64,000 bases of DNA from Candidatus Gastranaerophilales bacterium (GTDB taxonomy: Bacteria > Cyanobacteriota > Vampirovibrionia > Gastranaerophilales > Gastranaerophilaceae). Within the stretch, counting starts at the first letter, position 1. Every line of letters starts with the position of its first letter. The DNA lies in contig CALVAX010000003.1 of the NCBI GenBank assembly GCA_944325605.1, positions 124,001-188,000 of the forward strand, given 5' to 3'. The notes under the pieces were generated by a model. That model was not told the DNA's origin, ran no database searches, and saw only the letters and a list, made by a program, of their open reading frames with translations. Of this stretch, positions 51,615-62,159 are shown piece by piece. The position numbers and the translations under genes are program-made.

Positions 51615-51642
51615 ATTATATCATAACTTTTTCTAAATTGAA
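51615..51642 (-). promoter_or_regulatory. Promoter of the sigma factor / prepilin peptidase operon
   Basis: On the minus strand TTCAAT (51642-51637), 16-bp spacer and consensus TATAAT (51620-51615), then GGAGA before the start codon. Confidence 0.65.
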
Positions 51643-51730
51643 AATTTTAATTTTATTTAATATATATATTATCCAATTTAAAATATTTATGTTAGTATTA
51701 ATACAGGAAATATTTTACGGGAGTAGCGAA

Positions 51731-52012
51731 ATGATTACAATAAAAGATGTAGAACATGTTGCAAAGCTTGCAAGACTTGAACTTACAGAAGATGAAAAAG
51801 AACTTTATACAAAACAGCTCGGTGATGTTTTGAAATATGTTGATCAGATGAATGAAGTTGATACTTCAAATGTAAAACCAATGACTCAGGTTATTGATTT
51901 TGTCAATGTAATGAGAGATGACAAAGTTGTTTATGAACTTACAAAAGAAGAATTGATGGCGAATGCACCGGAAGTTGAGAATGGATTTTTTAAGGTTCCG
52001 AAAATTAATTAA
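51731..52012 (+). CDS. gatC: Asp/Glu-tRNA amidotransferase subunit C
   Basis: 93 residues from ATG 51731 with GGGAG upstream; the frame is open to 51638 but without support. MITIKDVEHVAKLARLELTEDEKELYTKQLGDVLKYVDQMNEVDT is the classic GatC, a clamp that joins GatA and GatB in making Gln-tRNA and Asn-tRNA. gatA and gatB are not adjacent, so the trimer is split over the genome. It is followed by pyrG after 49 bp with its own ribosome site. Confidence 0.95.
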   Translation: MITIKDVEHVAKLARLELTEDEKELYTKQLGDVLKYVDQMNEVDTSNVKPMTQVIDFVNVMRDDKVVYELTKEELMANAPEVENGFFKVPKIN

Positions 52013-52028
52013 TCGGAAACGGCTTTGA

Positions 52029-53666
<1,638 letters not shown>

Positions 53667-53787
53667 ATATCTGTATGCAATGCTGATATTTGTTAAAGTT
53701 TTTGGCTTGTAATAACCTGACTTAATGATTAGTATTTTGTTTTTGATATTTACAGGGCGCAAAAGCTTAATCAAGAATGCTTTTATA

Positions 53788-53816
53788 TTGACTAAGGGGT
53801 ATGTTCATTGTATTTT
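53788..53816 (+). promoter_or_regulatory. Promoter of the MFS transporter gene
   Basis: TTGACT (53788-53793), 17-bp spacer, TATTTT (53811-53816). Upstream AAAAGC and GCTTTT (53761-53766 and 53779-53784) could be a weak stop for pyrG. Confidence 0.6.
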
Positions 53817-53849
53817 TATAAAGCATAGAGTTTATCCGGGGAGAAATTG

Positions 53850-55244
53850 ATGGAAGAGAACAGAGTTAAAAGATTTACCGCTAAACAGTTTTTAAACTTC
53901 GCGTTAGGCTTTTTCGGCCTCCAATTCGCCTGGCAGATGCGAATTATTTTGTCAGGCCCGGTGACTGAGAATTTAGGGGCATCACCTCTTTTGTTCGGTT
54001 TAATCTGGCTTGCCGGACCTTTTACTGGAATGATTCTTCAGCCTCTGGTCGGCGCAATTTCAGATAAAACAATTTCTCCGTTCGGCAGAAGAAGACCTTA
54101 TCTTTTGGGAGGCGCCTTGTTTGCATCTCTGGCTTTGTGGATTTTTCCGAATTCAGCAGACGTAACTGTCTGGTTCAGCAATGTAACAGGTATTGAACTT
54201 CCGGCTTTGACTCCGCTTTTTATTGCAGCAATTATGATTTGGGTGATTGACGCCTGCATAAATATTGCGCAGGGGCCTTACAGAGCTTTAATACCTGATG
54301 TTGTGCCCGCAGAACAGCATTCTATTGCAAATTCATTTATCTCGCTTGCAACAGGGTTAGGTTCTGTTGTTGCTGCCGGAACTGCTCCGTTTCTGAAATA
54401 TGTGTTCGGATACCAGATGTCGGTTAATGCTCAGTTTATTATGGCGGCTGTTGCTTTTACACTTGCTATGATATGGACTTGTCTTACGATAAAAGAACAT
54501 TCTATCAGAAAAGAAGTTGAGCTTGCGCATACAGCAGAAAAAGAAGAATCGTCTTTCTGGAATTCATTGAAAGACTTTTTCTTGATGTCGCCTGAAGTGT
54601 CAAAAATTTGCATGATGCAATTTTTTACATGGATTGGAACAATGTGTCTGATGATTAATTTTACGCAGTATGCTGTTCATACGATTTATAAGGTGCCGGA
54701 TCTTTCAGAGGCTGACATTATCATGCAAACATTCTACACTGATTCTTTGATGGCCGGAACCAATTTTTCATCAATTTGTTTTGCTATTTTTAACCTTGTG
54801 TGTTTTGTTGTTGCAATACCGATAGGTGTTTTGTCCGCAAAATACGGAAATAAAAAAATACATATTATATCTTTGATTTCGATGGTTACGGCATATTTAG
54901 GAATGGGATTATTTAATTCTCCGGTAGTTGTTGCTGCATTGATGGGGCTTGCAGGAATTGGCTGGGCAAGTATCTGTGCTCTGCCTTTTGCAATGCTTTC
55001 CCAGTATATCAAAAAAGGTACGGAAGGCTCTGTAATGGGTATATTTAATATATTTATTGCAGGCCCGCAGGTGTTTGTTTGTACGCTTGTTGCGTGGTTT
55101 ATATCAAAATGTACTTTTGCAGTTGAAGATTCTTTGTATATAAATCATCACTGGGAGTACGTATTCTTTATCGGGGCAGCAAGCCTTGCGATTGCGGCTT
55201 TTATTGCGGCAGGAGTTAAAGAAAAAACACAAGAAAACGTTTAG
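53850..55244 (+). CDS. Major facilitator superfamily transporter (SLC45/sugar:proton type)
   Basis: 464 residues from ATG 53850 (TTG 53847 also in frame), GGGGAG upstream. About twelve membrane helices. The N-terminal part reads LNFALGFFGLQFAWQMRIILSGPVTENLGASPLL, followed by the MFS loop GAISDKTISPFGRRRPYLLGG, close to the pattern GxxSDRxxxxxGRRRP of SLC45 and GPH-type sucrose/maltose carriers. QGPYRALIPDVVP is another mark of that group. Sugar uptake is likely; the exact sugar is unknown and no sugar kinase is adjacent. Confidence 0.86.
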   Translation: MEENRVKRFTAKQFLNFALGFFGLQFAWQMRIILSGPVTENLGASPLLFGLIWLAGPFTGMILQPLVGAISDKTISPFGRRRPYLLGGALFASLALWIFPNSADVTVWFSNVTGIELPALTPLFIAAIMIWVIDACINIAQGPYRALIPDVVPAEQHSIANSFISLATGLGSVVAAGTAPFLKYVFGYQMSVNAQFIMAAVAFTLAMIWTCLTIKEHSIRKEVELAHTAEKEESSFWNSLKDFFLMSPEVSKICMMQFFTWIGTMCLMINFTQYAVHTIYKVPDLSEADIIMQTFYTDSLMAGTNFSSICFAIFNLVCFVVAIPIGVLSAKYGNKKIHIISLISMVTAYLGMGLFNSPVVVAALMGLAGIGWASICALPFAMLSQYIKKGTEGSVMGIFNIFIAGPQVFVCTLVAWFISKCTFAVEDSLYINHHWEYVFFIGAASLAIAAFIAAGVKEKTQENV

Positions 55245-55267
55245 TTTAAATTTTTACACACTATAAC

Positions 55268-55990
55268 TTACCAATATTTAATTTTCCAGCCGTCAAACAT
55301 AACTTTTGCGGCGCAAACCATACCTCCCGTATTACTTTTAGGATTGCAGGCATGTTTTTTGGACGCATTTATCAAATCAGAACTTGCCCAATTATATCCT
55401 ACGGGTTTTATATCATTTCCGATTATAAAAAAGAAAAATAAGTCATATCCTGCAGTATTCGGCCCCTTTGTTCCTCCGTTTGTATCAATAAACAGGAATA
55501 TTTCATTGCCGTCTTTATTGTTTAATCCAATGCAGCTTCCGTCCATCAGCCTCATTGAAGTTGTGTTGTCCGGATAAAACGGTGTAGAAATATAAACATT
55601 TGTCAGCCATTTATACTGTGATCTGGTTTCACCTCCGTTCGAGTCCACGCTGTTAAATTCTTTGCCTTCAAAACACAAAAGATTTTTATCGGTAGTGTCA
55701 GTTTTTGTGTAAATTTTCGGATTATTAAGTTCCGGAGCGATATATCTCCGTAAAATTTCTTCAGCGTTATCCCAATCAGGCCAGTCTTTTATTTCGCCAT
55801 ACTTTGCCTGTGCTCGTAAAAATGCCTGAGATATTATCGTGTACGATTTTTGTAACCGCACTTCGGCAACTTTTCTTTGATGATTTTTGATAACAGCCGG
55901 CATAGTCATACCGGCAACAACTCCGATTATACCAAGAGTTATCAGTACTTCGGATATTGTAAACCCGTTTGGTGATGGTATATAGCTCAT
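55268..55990 (-). CDS. Prepilin-like protein
   Basis: 240 residues. Leader MSYIPSPNG, cut before FTISEVLITLGIIGVVAGMTMPA; the Glu at +5 is present but the leader has no basic residue, unlike the one at 3849. The head domain contains two Cys pairs and the DIxGxxGPNTAGYDLFFFFI segment that matches IDxNGPKNPNIIGIDVF of the first protein, and ends DGWKIKYW. So it is a paralogue. The start has no strong ribosome site. It stands alone next to an XRE gene, as the first one does. It should be processed by the peptidase at 49832. Confidence 0.86.
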   Translation of the reverse strand: MSYIPSPNGFTISEVLITLGIIGVVAGMTMPAVIKNHQRKVAEVRLQKSYTIISQAFLRAQAKYGEIKDWPDWDNAEEILRRYIAPELNNPKIYTKTDTTDKNLLCFEGKEFNSVDSNGGETRSQYKWLTNVYISTPFYPDNTTSMRLMDGSCIGLNNKDGNEIFLFIDTNGGTKGPNTAGYDLFFFFIIGNDIKPVGYNWASSDLINASKKHACNPKSNTGGMVCAAKVMFDGWKIKYW

Positions 55991-56060
55991 AAAAGTTCCT
56001 TTTCTTAATGAAGCATGCTATGCTCCATTTTAATCCAAATAATATGGCAAAATAAAAGTA

Positions 56061-56279
56061 ATGTCAAATAAAGATGCAAGATTAGTAAATATAGGCAAGC
56101 AGATTAAACTTTTAAGACAAAAGAAAAATTTTTCTCAACTAAAGTTATCTATAATGCTCGGTATATCAAGAGAACATCTGTCTAAGGTTGAACGAGGTGC
56201 AACACCGCCAAGCCTTACTCTTTTATTTGATATTATAGATTTGACCGGTGGGCAGATATTAATAACTAAAAATTTGTAA
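56061..56279 (+). CDS. Small XRE-family transcriptional regulator
   Basis: 72 residues, one helix-turn-helix: LVNIGKQIKLLRQKKNFSQLKLSIMLGISREHLSKVERGATPPSLTLLFDIIDLTGG. The pattern fits Cro/CI with a short tail (QILITKNL). It is divergent from the prepilin-like gene at 55990, repeating the gene order seen at 3849-4872 (prepilin-like gene divergent from a tiny XRE gene). It ends in a strong terminator. Regulation of the pilin is inferred only from that shared arrangement. Confidence 0.86.
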   Translation: MSNKDARLVNIGKQIKLLRQKKNFSQLKLSIMLGISREHLSKVERGATPPSLTLLFDIIDLTGGQILITKNL

Positions 56280-56310
56280 ATAACTCCCGATATTTGATTA
56301 TAATAAAAAC

Positions 56311-56344
56311 AAAAAGCAGGATTTTTTAGTCCTGCTTTTTGTTT
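56311..56344 (+). terminator. Rho-independent terminator
   Basis: AAAAAGCAGGA (56311-56321) with TCCTGCTTTTT (56330-56340), a perfect 11-bp stem, then GTTTT. It separates the XRE gene from the convergent gene and could serve both. Confidence 0.9.
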
Positions 56345-56363
56345 TGAATTATATCTGAGTTAT

Positions 56364-57062
56364 TTACACGTGCAGAATAAATCCGCCTTTGTCCGCATTG
56401 TTAAGTTTGTCCCCTTCAATTTTTGCACGGAGGTTTTTGATGTATTTATACACATAATCTCTTGGCAAATCAAGAAGTGATGCAAGATCTTTTGCGTAAA
56501 CTATCTTGTTATTATTTTCAAGAAAATAGTCAAAAACTTTCTGTTCTCTGTCTGTCAATGCTTTTTTGAATACAACTCTGACTTCTTCTCTCAATTTTGC
56601 GTCAGCTTTTGTTGCGGTTGATCTTTTAGCTGTTGGCTTAACTGGTTTTACAGCTTTTTCAGTTTTTGCTTTTTTAGTCGTTTTTTTAGTTGTTGTTTTC
56701 TTTTCGGTTTTTGCTTTTACTGTTGTTGTTTTTGCAGAGGTTTTGGCCGGTTTATGTTCATTGTGTTCCAGAACGTCTGCATCTATTTTTATATTAGAAA
56801 TAGAAAACGGAGATGGAGCAATTTCTCTTTCTCTCTCATAAGCTCTGTCTGCTATTGTACTAAGTCTTTCTGCTTTAGAAGGCATCCAGTCATCTGAAGT
56901 TGAGATTACCGGCTGACCCTTCAACACTATATCAACCAGATCGTTGGTCGGTTTTGCTTCTTCAATCTTTTTTCCCAACCTTGCAGCAAATTCTTCCAAC
57001 GTGATTTTTTCTAATGAGCTTCTCCATTGCTTAATCTCTTCCTTGCTCAGGTATTCAGACAT
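56364..57062 (-). CDS. Protein with charged linker and C-terminal winged-helix domain
   Basis: 232 residues. An N-terminal helical part (YLSKEEIKQWRSSLEKITLEEFAARLGKKIEEAK), a Lys/Thr/Ala-rich linker (about 107-158) similar to histone H1-like tails, and a C-terminal winged helix: LTDREQKVFDYFLENNNKIVYAKDLASLLDLPRDYVYKYIKNLRAKIEGDKLNNADKGGFILHV, which looks like the effector domain of OmpR-type regulators, including the RAKIE recognition region. There is no receiver domain. DNA binding is likely; the role (nucleoid protein or regulator) is open. GGAG precedes the ATG. Confidence 0.8.
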   Translation of the reverse strand: MSEYLSKEEIKQWRSSLEKITLEEFAARLGKKIEEAKPTNDLVDIVLKGQPVISTSDDWMPSKAERLSTIADRAYEREREIAPSPFSISNIKIDADVLEHNEHKPAKTSAKTTTVKAKTEKKTTTKKTTKKAKTEKAVKPVKPTAKRSTATKADAKLREEVRVVFKKALTDREQKVFDYFLENNNKIVYAKDLASLLDLPRDYVYKYIKNLRAKIEGDKLNNADKGGFILHV

Positions 57063-57205
57063 TAACTAATCTCCTTTTACACTATATTTGTCTCACTTAC
57101 TATTCTTAATGTACCATGAATTCTGCGTTATGGCGCAAAATGTTTCGGTACGTAAATTTTTATGTTTATTAGTTTACAAAGTATTGAAAATACTTTTATA
57201 AAGTT

Positions 57206-57877
57206 TTAGTACATTACGCCGGAATCAAGTATTTTTTGTACTTCGGCCTTCATAACGGAATGGATTTCTTCTATGGTTTTGGTTCCGTCGATGCTGATAA
57301 AATTGTATTCTTCTTTCATTCTGTTATACTGTTCAAGGCATTTTTTCTGATAAATTTCAAAGCTTTTGTAAAAGTCTGTTGAAAATCCGACGTCCCTGCC
57401 GCTTTCGTAAAAATCGAGGCCTGTTGTTCCGATTATCCTTTTCAACAAAACATCAACAGGCATATCAAGATAAAAAATTAAATCCGGCTCCGGCGCATAT
57501 TCGTACAAATTTTTAACCCATTCAATATCCTGTCCTCTTACGACGTCACGGGCCAGAGCAGTGTAATAATATCTGTCTAAAAGCACAATAAAACCTGACT
57601 TTAAGGCCGGAATAATGTTATTTTCAAGCCTGTCGGCAAAGTCTGCCGCGTAAAGAAGGCTGTATGTTGTAGCATTCAAAAGGTTTCTGTCCTTTGCATC
57701 GTCAATAACCTTTGCGATTAATCTTGATGTTTTCCATTCAGAAACCATAACCCCGTATGACTGATCTTCGATTGCGCGTTTGAGAAGTTCAAGCTGGGTT
57801 GATTTTCCGCTTCCGTCAGTTCCTTCTATTACGATAAGAAGTCCTTCATAATTATGTTTTTTCTTAAATTTTTCCAT
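57206..57877 (-). CDS. Thymidylate kinase-family protein, paralogue 2
   Basis: 223 residues. Nucleotide loop GTDGSGKSTQLELLKR (18-33), the DR motif LLDRYYYTALARD where classic Tmk has DRYxxSSxAYQ, and LIFYLDMPVDVLLKRI. The overall length (classic about 205-215) and P-loop say dTMP kinase family. It overlaps the start of the downstream-coded mate by one base (it is the second gene transcribed). Two neighbouring Tmk-like proteins are unusual; one may be the housekeeping dTMP kinase and the other specialised. I cannot decide which. Confidence 0.85.
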   Translation of the reverse strand: MEKFKKKHNYEGLLIVIEGTDGSGKSTQLELLKRAIEDQSYGVMVSEWKTSRLIAKVIDDAKDRNLLNATTYSLLYAADFADRLENNIIPALKSGFIVLLDRYYYTALARDVVRGQDIEWVKNLYEYAPEPDLIFYLDMPVDVLLKRIIGTTGLDFYESGRDVGFSTDFYKSFEIYQKKCLEQYNRMKEEYNFISIDGTKTIEEIHSVMKAEVQKILDSGVMY

Positions 57878-58560
57878 TAAATGACAACTCCTTTGGCTTT
57901 TAAAACTTCTCTAAGCATTTCTCTGATTTGGGTTTGTTTTTTGTGGATTGAATCTGTGGCATCAATTTTTACAAGACCGAACTCGTCGACCATTTTCTGA
58001 TATTCTTTAATTACGCGTCCCTGAAAAATCATATAGCTTTCATAAGGGTCATTGCTGAGTTTCAAGTCCATACCGGCTTCGTAGAATTTTGGTGCACGGT
58101 TGGAGCAGATTCTTTCCATTGAAATTTTTGGATTTATATCAAAATAAATTGCAAGATCAGGGCGGATTGCAAAGTCATAAACTTTTCTTACCCACTGCGG
58201 GTCAACCCCTCTTGCAACATCTCTTGCAAAAGCAGTGTAGGCATATCTGTCTGCAAGTACAATAAAACCAGCTTTCAGAGCCGGATCAATTACCTGTTTC
58301 AATCTGTCGGCAAAATCGACTGCATGAAGAAGTGAAAAAGTTCTTGGCGAAAGCATATTCTTTTTTTTGGCAAGCTTTGTTGTCTGGCAAATCAGAGCTG
58401 AAGAATTCCATTCCGTGAAAATTACATCCTGTCCGATTGACTTGAGCCAATCTCTCAGCAGCGCAAGCTGTGTGGACTTGCCGCTTCCGTCTATTCCTTC
58501 AACACAGATTAATGTCCCTTTTAAATTATGTTTTTCTTTTAATTTAGACAAGATTTTCAC
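57877..58560 (-). CDS. Thymidylate kinase-family protein, paralogue 1
   Basis: 227 residues, transcribed first of the pair. P-loop GIDGSGKSTQLALLRDWL (22-39), LADRYAYTAFARD as the DR motif and LAIYFDINPKISMERI. It is clearly homologous to its neighbour along the whole length (HNLKGTLICVEG / HNYEGLLIVIEG; LLHAVDFADRL / LLYAADFADRL; FYEAGMDLKLSNDPYESYMIFQ / FYESGRDVGFSTDFYKSFEIYQ). Both share Thr in place of the usual Ser in the DR motif. A duplication with divergence is visible. It follows the YhaM-like gene by 11 bp, forming a three-gene run. Confidence 0.85.
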   Translation of the reverse strand: MKILSKLKEKHNLKGTLICVEGIDGSGKSTQLALLRDWLKSIGQDVIFTEWNSSALICQTTKLAKKKNMLSPRTFSLLHAVDFADRLKQVIDPALKAGFIVLADRYAYTAFARDVARGVDPQWVRKVYDFAIRPDLAIYFDINPKISMERICSNRAPKFYEAGMDLKLSNDPYESYMIFQGRVIKEYQKMVDEFGLVKIDATDSIHKKQTQIREMLREVLKAKGVVI

Positions 58561-58571
58561 TCCTTCTTGTT

Positions 58572-59408
58572 TTATTTTGCCTCTAGCATTGAAGCTGTAA
58601 TTTTGCCGAATTTTGCCGACATGTTATCTATCAAATGTATAAGATATAGTTCAGGTTCAAGATCCCGTTCGTCAAGGTCTATAATTGCACCCCATTCTGC
58701 TCTGCCGTGGTGTGCCGCAATCATTTTTGCCACTTCTTTAAATCCTCTTGTCATACAAATTGAAAATCCGTATTGAGAGTGTGTTAACCATTCTTGGCGG
58801 AAATGTTCATCATAGTCAATCAGTCCTGTTTCTAAATCAATAGTGTATTCAAAAATTTTGCCGATATCATGAAGTATGCACGCCGCATAAATATTGTCGC
58901 GGTTTGGTTTGTAATCCATTATATCCATATTGGTTTCGGCAAACTTCAGGCATTCAAGCGTGTGCACCATTAACCCGCCAACGTAGTTGTGGTGCATAAG
59001 TTTTGCAGCAGGTGCGACAAGTATTTGTTCCTTATGTTCTTCAAAATAATCGCTGATAAATTTATGAAGTTCAGGATTTTTAATTTTTTCAAAGTATGAA
59101 GTCAGTTCTTTATAATATTTTTCCCGCTCTGTTTCATCAAGCCCCATTTTTGCCTCTTTAACAAGCTCTAAAGAAGTCACAAGGCAGTTGTTGAATTTTT
59201 CATTGAATGAGCCTGAAACTATTCTCAGCAAATTCCCGCATCTGAAAAGCTTGCTGTCCATTCTGTTCAGGGCTTCCTCCCACAGAATACAATTCAATAT
59301 GGAGCTGTCCTCTGTGCTTTTAAGCTGGAGTTTGCCCATCTTTGTGCCGGCTTTTGTGTCGCCTACTGAAAATACTACTACTTCATAAATTACATCTCTG
59401 CTAAACAT
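58572..59408 (-). CDS. YhaM-like HD-domain 3'-5' exoribonuclease
   Basis: 278 residues: an N-terminal OB-like domain (SVGDTKAGTKMGKLQLKSTEDSSILNCILWEEAL) and an HD phosphohydrolase domain with HHNYVGGLMVHTLECLKFA, the ILHDIGK HD pair and IAAHHGRAEWG. This is the layout of YhaM and CBF1-type nucleases that trim RNA or single-stranded DNA. It lacks the extra N-terminal helical part of Bacillus YhaM (314 residues). GGAATCAATA-type upstream sequence gives no strong ribosome site. The run HD nuclease, Tmk-1, Tmk-2 suggests nucleotide handling. Confidence 0.86.
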   Translation of the reverse strand: MFSRDVIYEVVVFSVGDTKAGTKMGKLQLKSTEDSSILNCILWEEALNRMDSKLFRCGNLLRIVSGSFNEKFNNCLVTSLELVKEAKMGLDETEREKYYKELTSYFEKIKNPELHKFISDYFEEHKEQILVAPAAKLMHHNYVGGLMVHTLECLKFAETNMDIMDYKPNRDNIYAACILHDIGKIFEYTIDLETGLIDYDEHFRQEWLTHSQYGFSICMTRGFKEVAKMIAAHHGRAEWGAIIDLDERDLEPELYLIHLIDNMSAKFGKITASMLEAK

Positions 59409-59479
59409 TCTTTTTATTACAGCTTACGAATATCGTAATGCCGCCTTTCCTATTAAATTGTGAAACTTGATTGGTATTG

Positions 59480-60523
<1,044 letters not shown>

Positions 60524-60574
60524 TTATTCTCCCTGATATAATTCTAACATAAATAAAAAAGATAGGGGGTAAAC

Positions 60575-60603
60575 TTGAATTTTTCGGAATAATAGTTTAT
60601 CAT
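60575..60603 (+). promoter_or_regulatory. Promoter ahead of the poly-G tract
   Basis: TTGAAT (60575-60580), 17-bp spacer, TATCAT (60598-60603). It is followed by the ribosome site GGAGGG (60629-60634) and a GTG at 60642 with 7-nt spacing, so a real translation start exists here even though the reading frame from it is closed in this sequence. Confidence 0.7.
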
Positions 60604-60660
60604 GTAAAAGGAAATAATAGTTCATTTTGGAGGGTTAAAACGTGAAAAGTCACACTATGA

Positions 60661-62136
60661 TTGAATTTCAGGGGGGGGGGGGCAACCTGTAATCAGGCTC
60701 CTTCAAGCATTTTAGCCGAAAGTAATGTAATTAAGCGTCATCCTGAGCCGAAGGCGAAGGATTCCAATAAAAAGCAAGTAGATTCTTCAGTCGCTTTGCT
60801 CCTTCAGAATGACGTGCAAGGAGCGGGGAAATTTTTCGGGCTTTGCGCTCAGAATGACAAGGCAGCACAAGGAGATTCTTCGGGCATTCGCCCTCAGAAT
60901 GACATGACACAGTGTGACGAGCCTATTTGCTCTGACCTAAGTGACGGAAATACTCAAAACCCAAAATGCCGCGATAGCGAAGTGAACAATAATTGCAGAC
61001 AAGGCAAACGTCAAAGGCGGGTATTGTCCGAGCGCAGCGAGTTTACCCGCCAAAATGCCGAGTCTAGCAAATTATTAGTGAACGAAGCGTGCGGCTGGTT
61101 TGCGTCGCTTTGCCATCAAAGCGACCGCTGTCCGCGCAGGACGAAACAAAAACCGGAAGTAGATTCTTCAGTCGCTTCGCTCCTTCAGAATGACGTGCAG
61201 GGTGCGTGGGAATATTTCGGCCTTTGCCCTCAGAATGACAAGACAGAGCGAGATGATTCTTCGGGCATTTGCCCTCAGAATGACATAAAAAAGGACGTCA
61301 TCCTGAGCCAAAGGCGAAGGATCCACTTAAAACACAATTGGATTTTTCACTCAGTTCAGAATGACAAGCAAAGAAGGCATTCAGCCTTCACAATGGCGGA
61401 AGTTCTGATTACGCTTGGTATAATCGGAATTGTCGCTGCGATGACAATGCCGGCACTTATTGCAAACCATAGAAAACAGGTGATGCTTTCAAAAGTAAAA
61501 CATACTTATAATATTATAGCCAATGCCTTTGAACGCGCAAAAGTAGACCATGGTACGAATATTAATTACTGGTATATTCCTGACACGGGTTCTCAGCTTG
61601 AAAAGAGTATATTCTTTGTCGAAAATTATTTGCTGCCGTATCTTAATGCTCCGATATATTGTGCCGATAAACCAACTGCACCTTACTGTTTTTATCAGAT
61701 AAGGTATTTTAGCGGAGATAGTTTCTCTAACTGGGGGCCTGCTGATAATAATTCAGGTACAGCATTATTATTGAGCAGCGGAGTGACAGTATCAGTTACA
61801 GTTGGCGAACTTGCTACGCTGGATCCGGACGATCCTTTAAATGAATCTATTAACAGAATAAGAATTTTGTTTGATATTGACGGTCCAAAAGGTTATAACC
61901 GTTACGGTTACGATGTATTCTGGCTTGAACTTGGCGGGGCGGAAGGCAGATTAGAGGGAAATAATGCTGATAAAAATAAAATATTGCCATACGGTTATGA
62001 TCTTGCCAAATCCTGTGATTATTATGTTTCTAATATAAATTATGCGTGCAGACCTGATGTCCAATATAGCGGCGGATATTGTCTGGCATATATTGTTTGT
62101 AACGGCTGGGATGCCGGTAAAAAATATCCGTGGTAA
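60661..62136 (+). CDS. Prepilin-like protein preceded by repeat-derived reading frame; start region out of frame
   Basis: The frame is open from 60661 (TTG) to the stop at 62134-62136, 491 residues. Residues from about 244 on are a complete prepilin-like protein: RRHSA, cut before FTMAEVLITLGIIGIVAAMTMPA, then a head domain ending KKYPW as in its paralogues. The 240 residues before it are translated family B repeats. The real start signals (GGAGGG, GTG 60642, ATG 60657) lie one base out of frame and stop at TAA 60690-60692; a tract of 11 or 14 G instead of 12 would join the frames. Either an insertion split the leader, or the gene switches by slippage. No start codon lies just before the leader. 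Confidence 0.75.
   Translation: MNFRGGGATCNQAPSSILAESNVIKRHPEPKAKDSNKKQVDSSVALLLQNDVQGAGKFFGLCAQNDKAAQGDSSGIRPQNDMTQCDEPICSDLSDGNTQNPKCRDSEVNNNCRQGKRQRRVLSERSEFTRQNAESSKLLVNEACGWFASLCHQSDRCPRRTKQKPEVDSSVASLLQNDVQGAWEYFGLCPQNDKTERDDSSGICPQNDIKKDVILSQRRRIHLKHNWIFHSVQNDKQRRHSAFTMAEVLITLGIIGIVAAMTMPALIANHRKQVMLSKVKHTYNIIANAFERAKVDHGTNINYWYIPDTGSQLEKSIFFVENYLLPYLNAPIYCADKPTAPYCFYQIRYFSGDSFSNWGPADNNSGTALLLSSGVTVSVTVGELATLDPDDPLNESINRIRILFDIDGPKGYNRYGYDVFWLELGGAEGRLEGNNADKNKILPYGYDLAKSCDYYVSNINYACRPDVQYSGGYCLAYIVCNGWDAGKKYPW
60671..60682 (+). repeat. Poly-G tract (12 G) near a translation start
   Basis: Twelve consecutive G at 60671-60682, in a genome region where runs of G longer than five are otherwise rare. 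It begins 29 nt after the GTG at 60642. Tracts of this kind are prone to slipped-strand mispairing. Confidence 0.9.
60735..61370. repeat. Family B repeat cluster
   Basis: Several tandem and inverted pieces of the motif CATCCTGAGCCGAAGGCGAAGGATTC and TCTTCGGGCATTCGCCCTCAGAATGACA (shortened here) recur about every 50-100 bp, for example near 60738, 60780, 60840, 60870, 61160, 61230, 61260 and 61295. The same family occurs in the 40425-42010 mosaic. The cluster keeps one frame free of stops throughout. Confidence 0.8.
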
Positions 62137-62159
62137 TTAGAAAATGTGCTCTTTTATTC

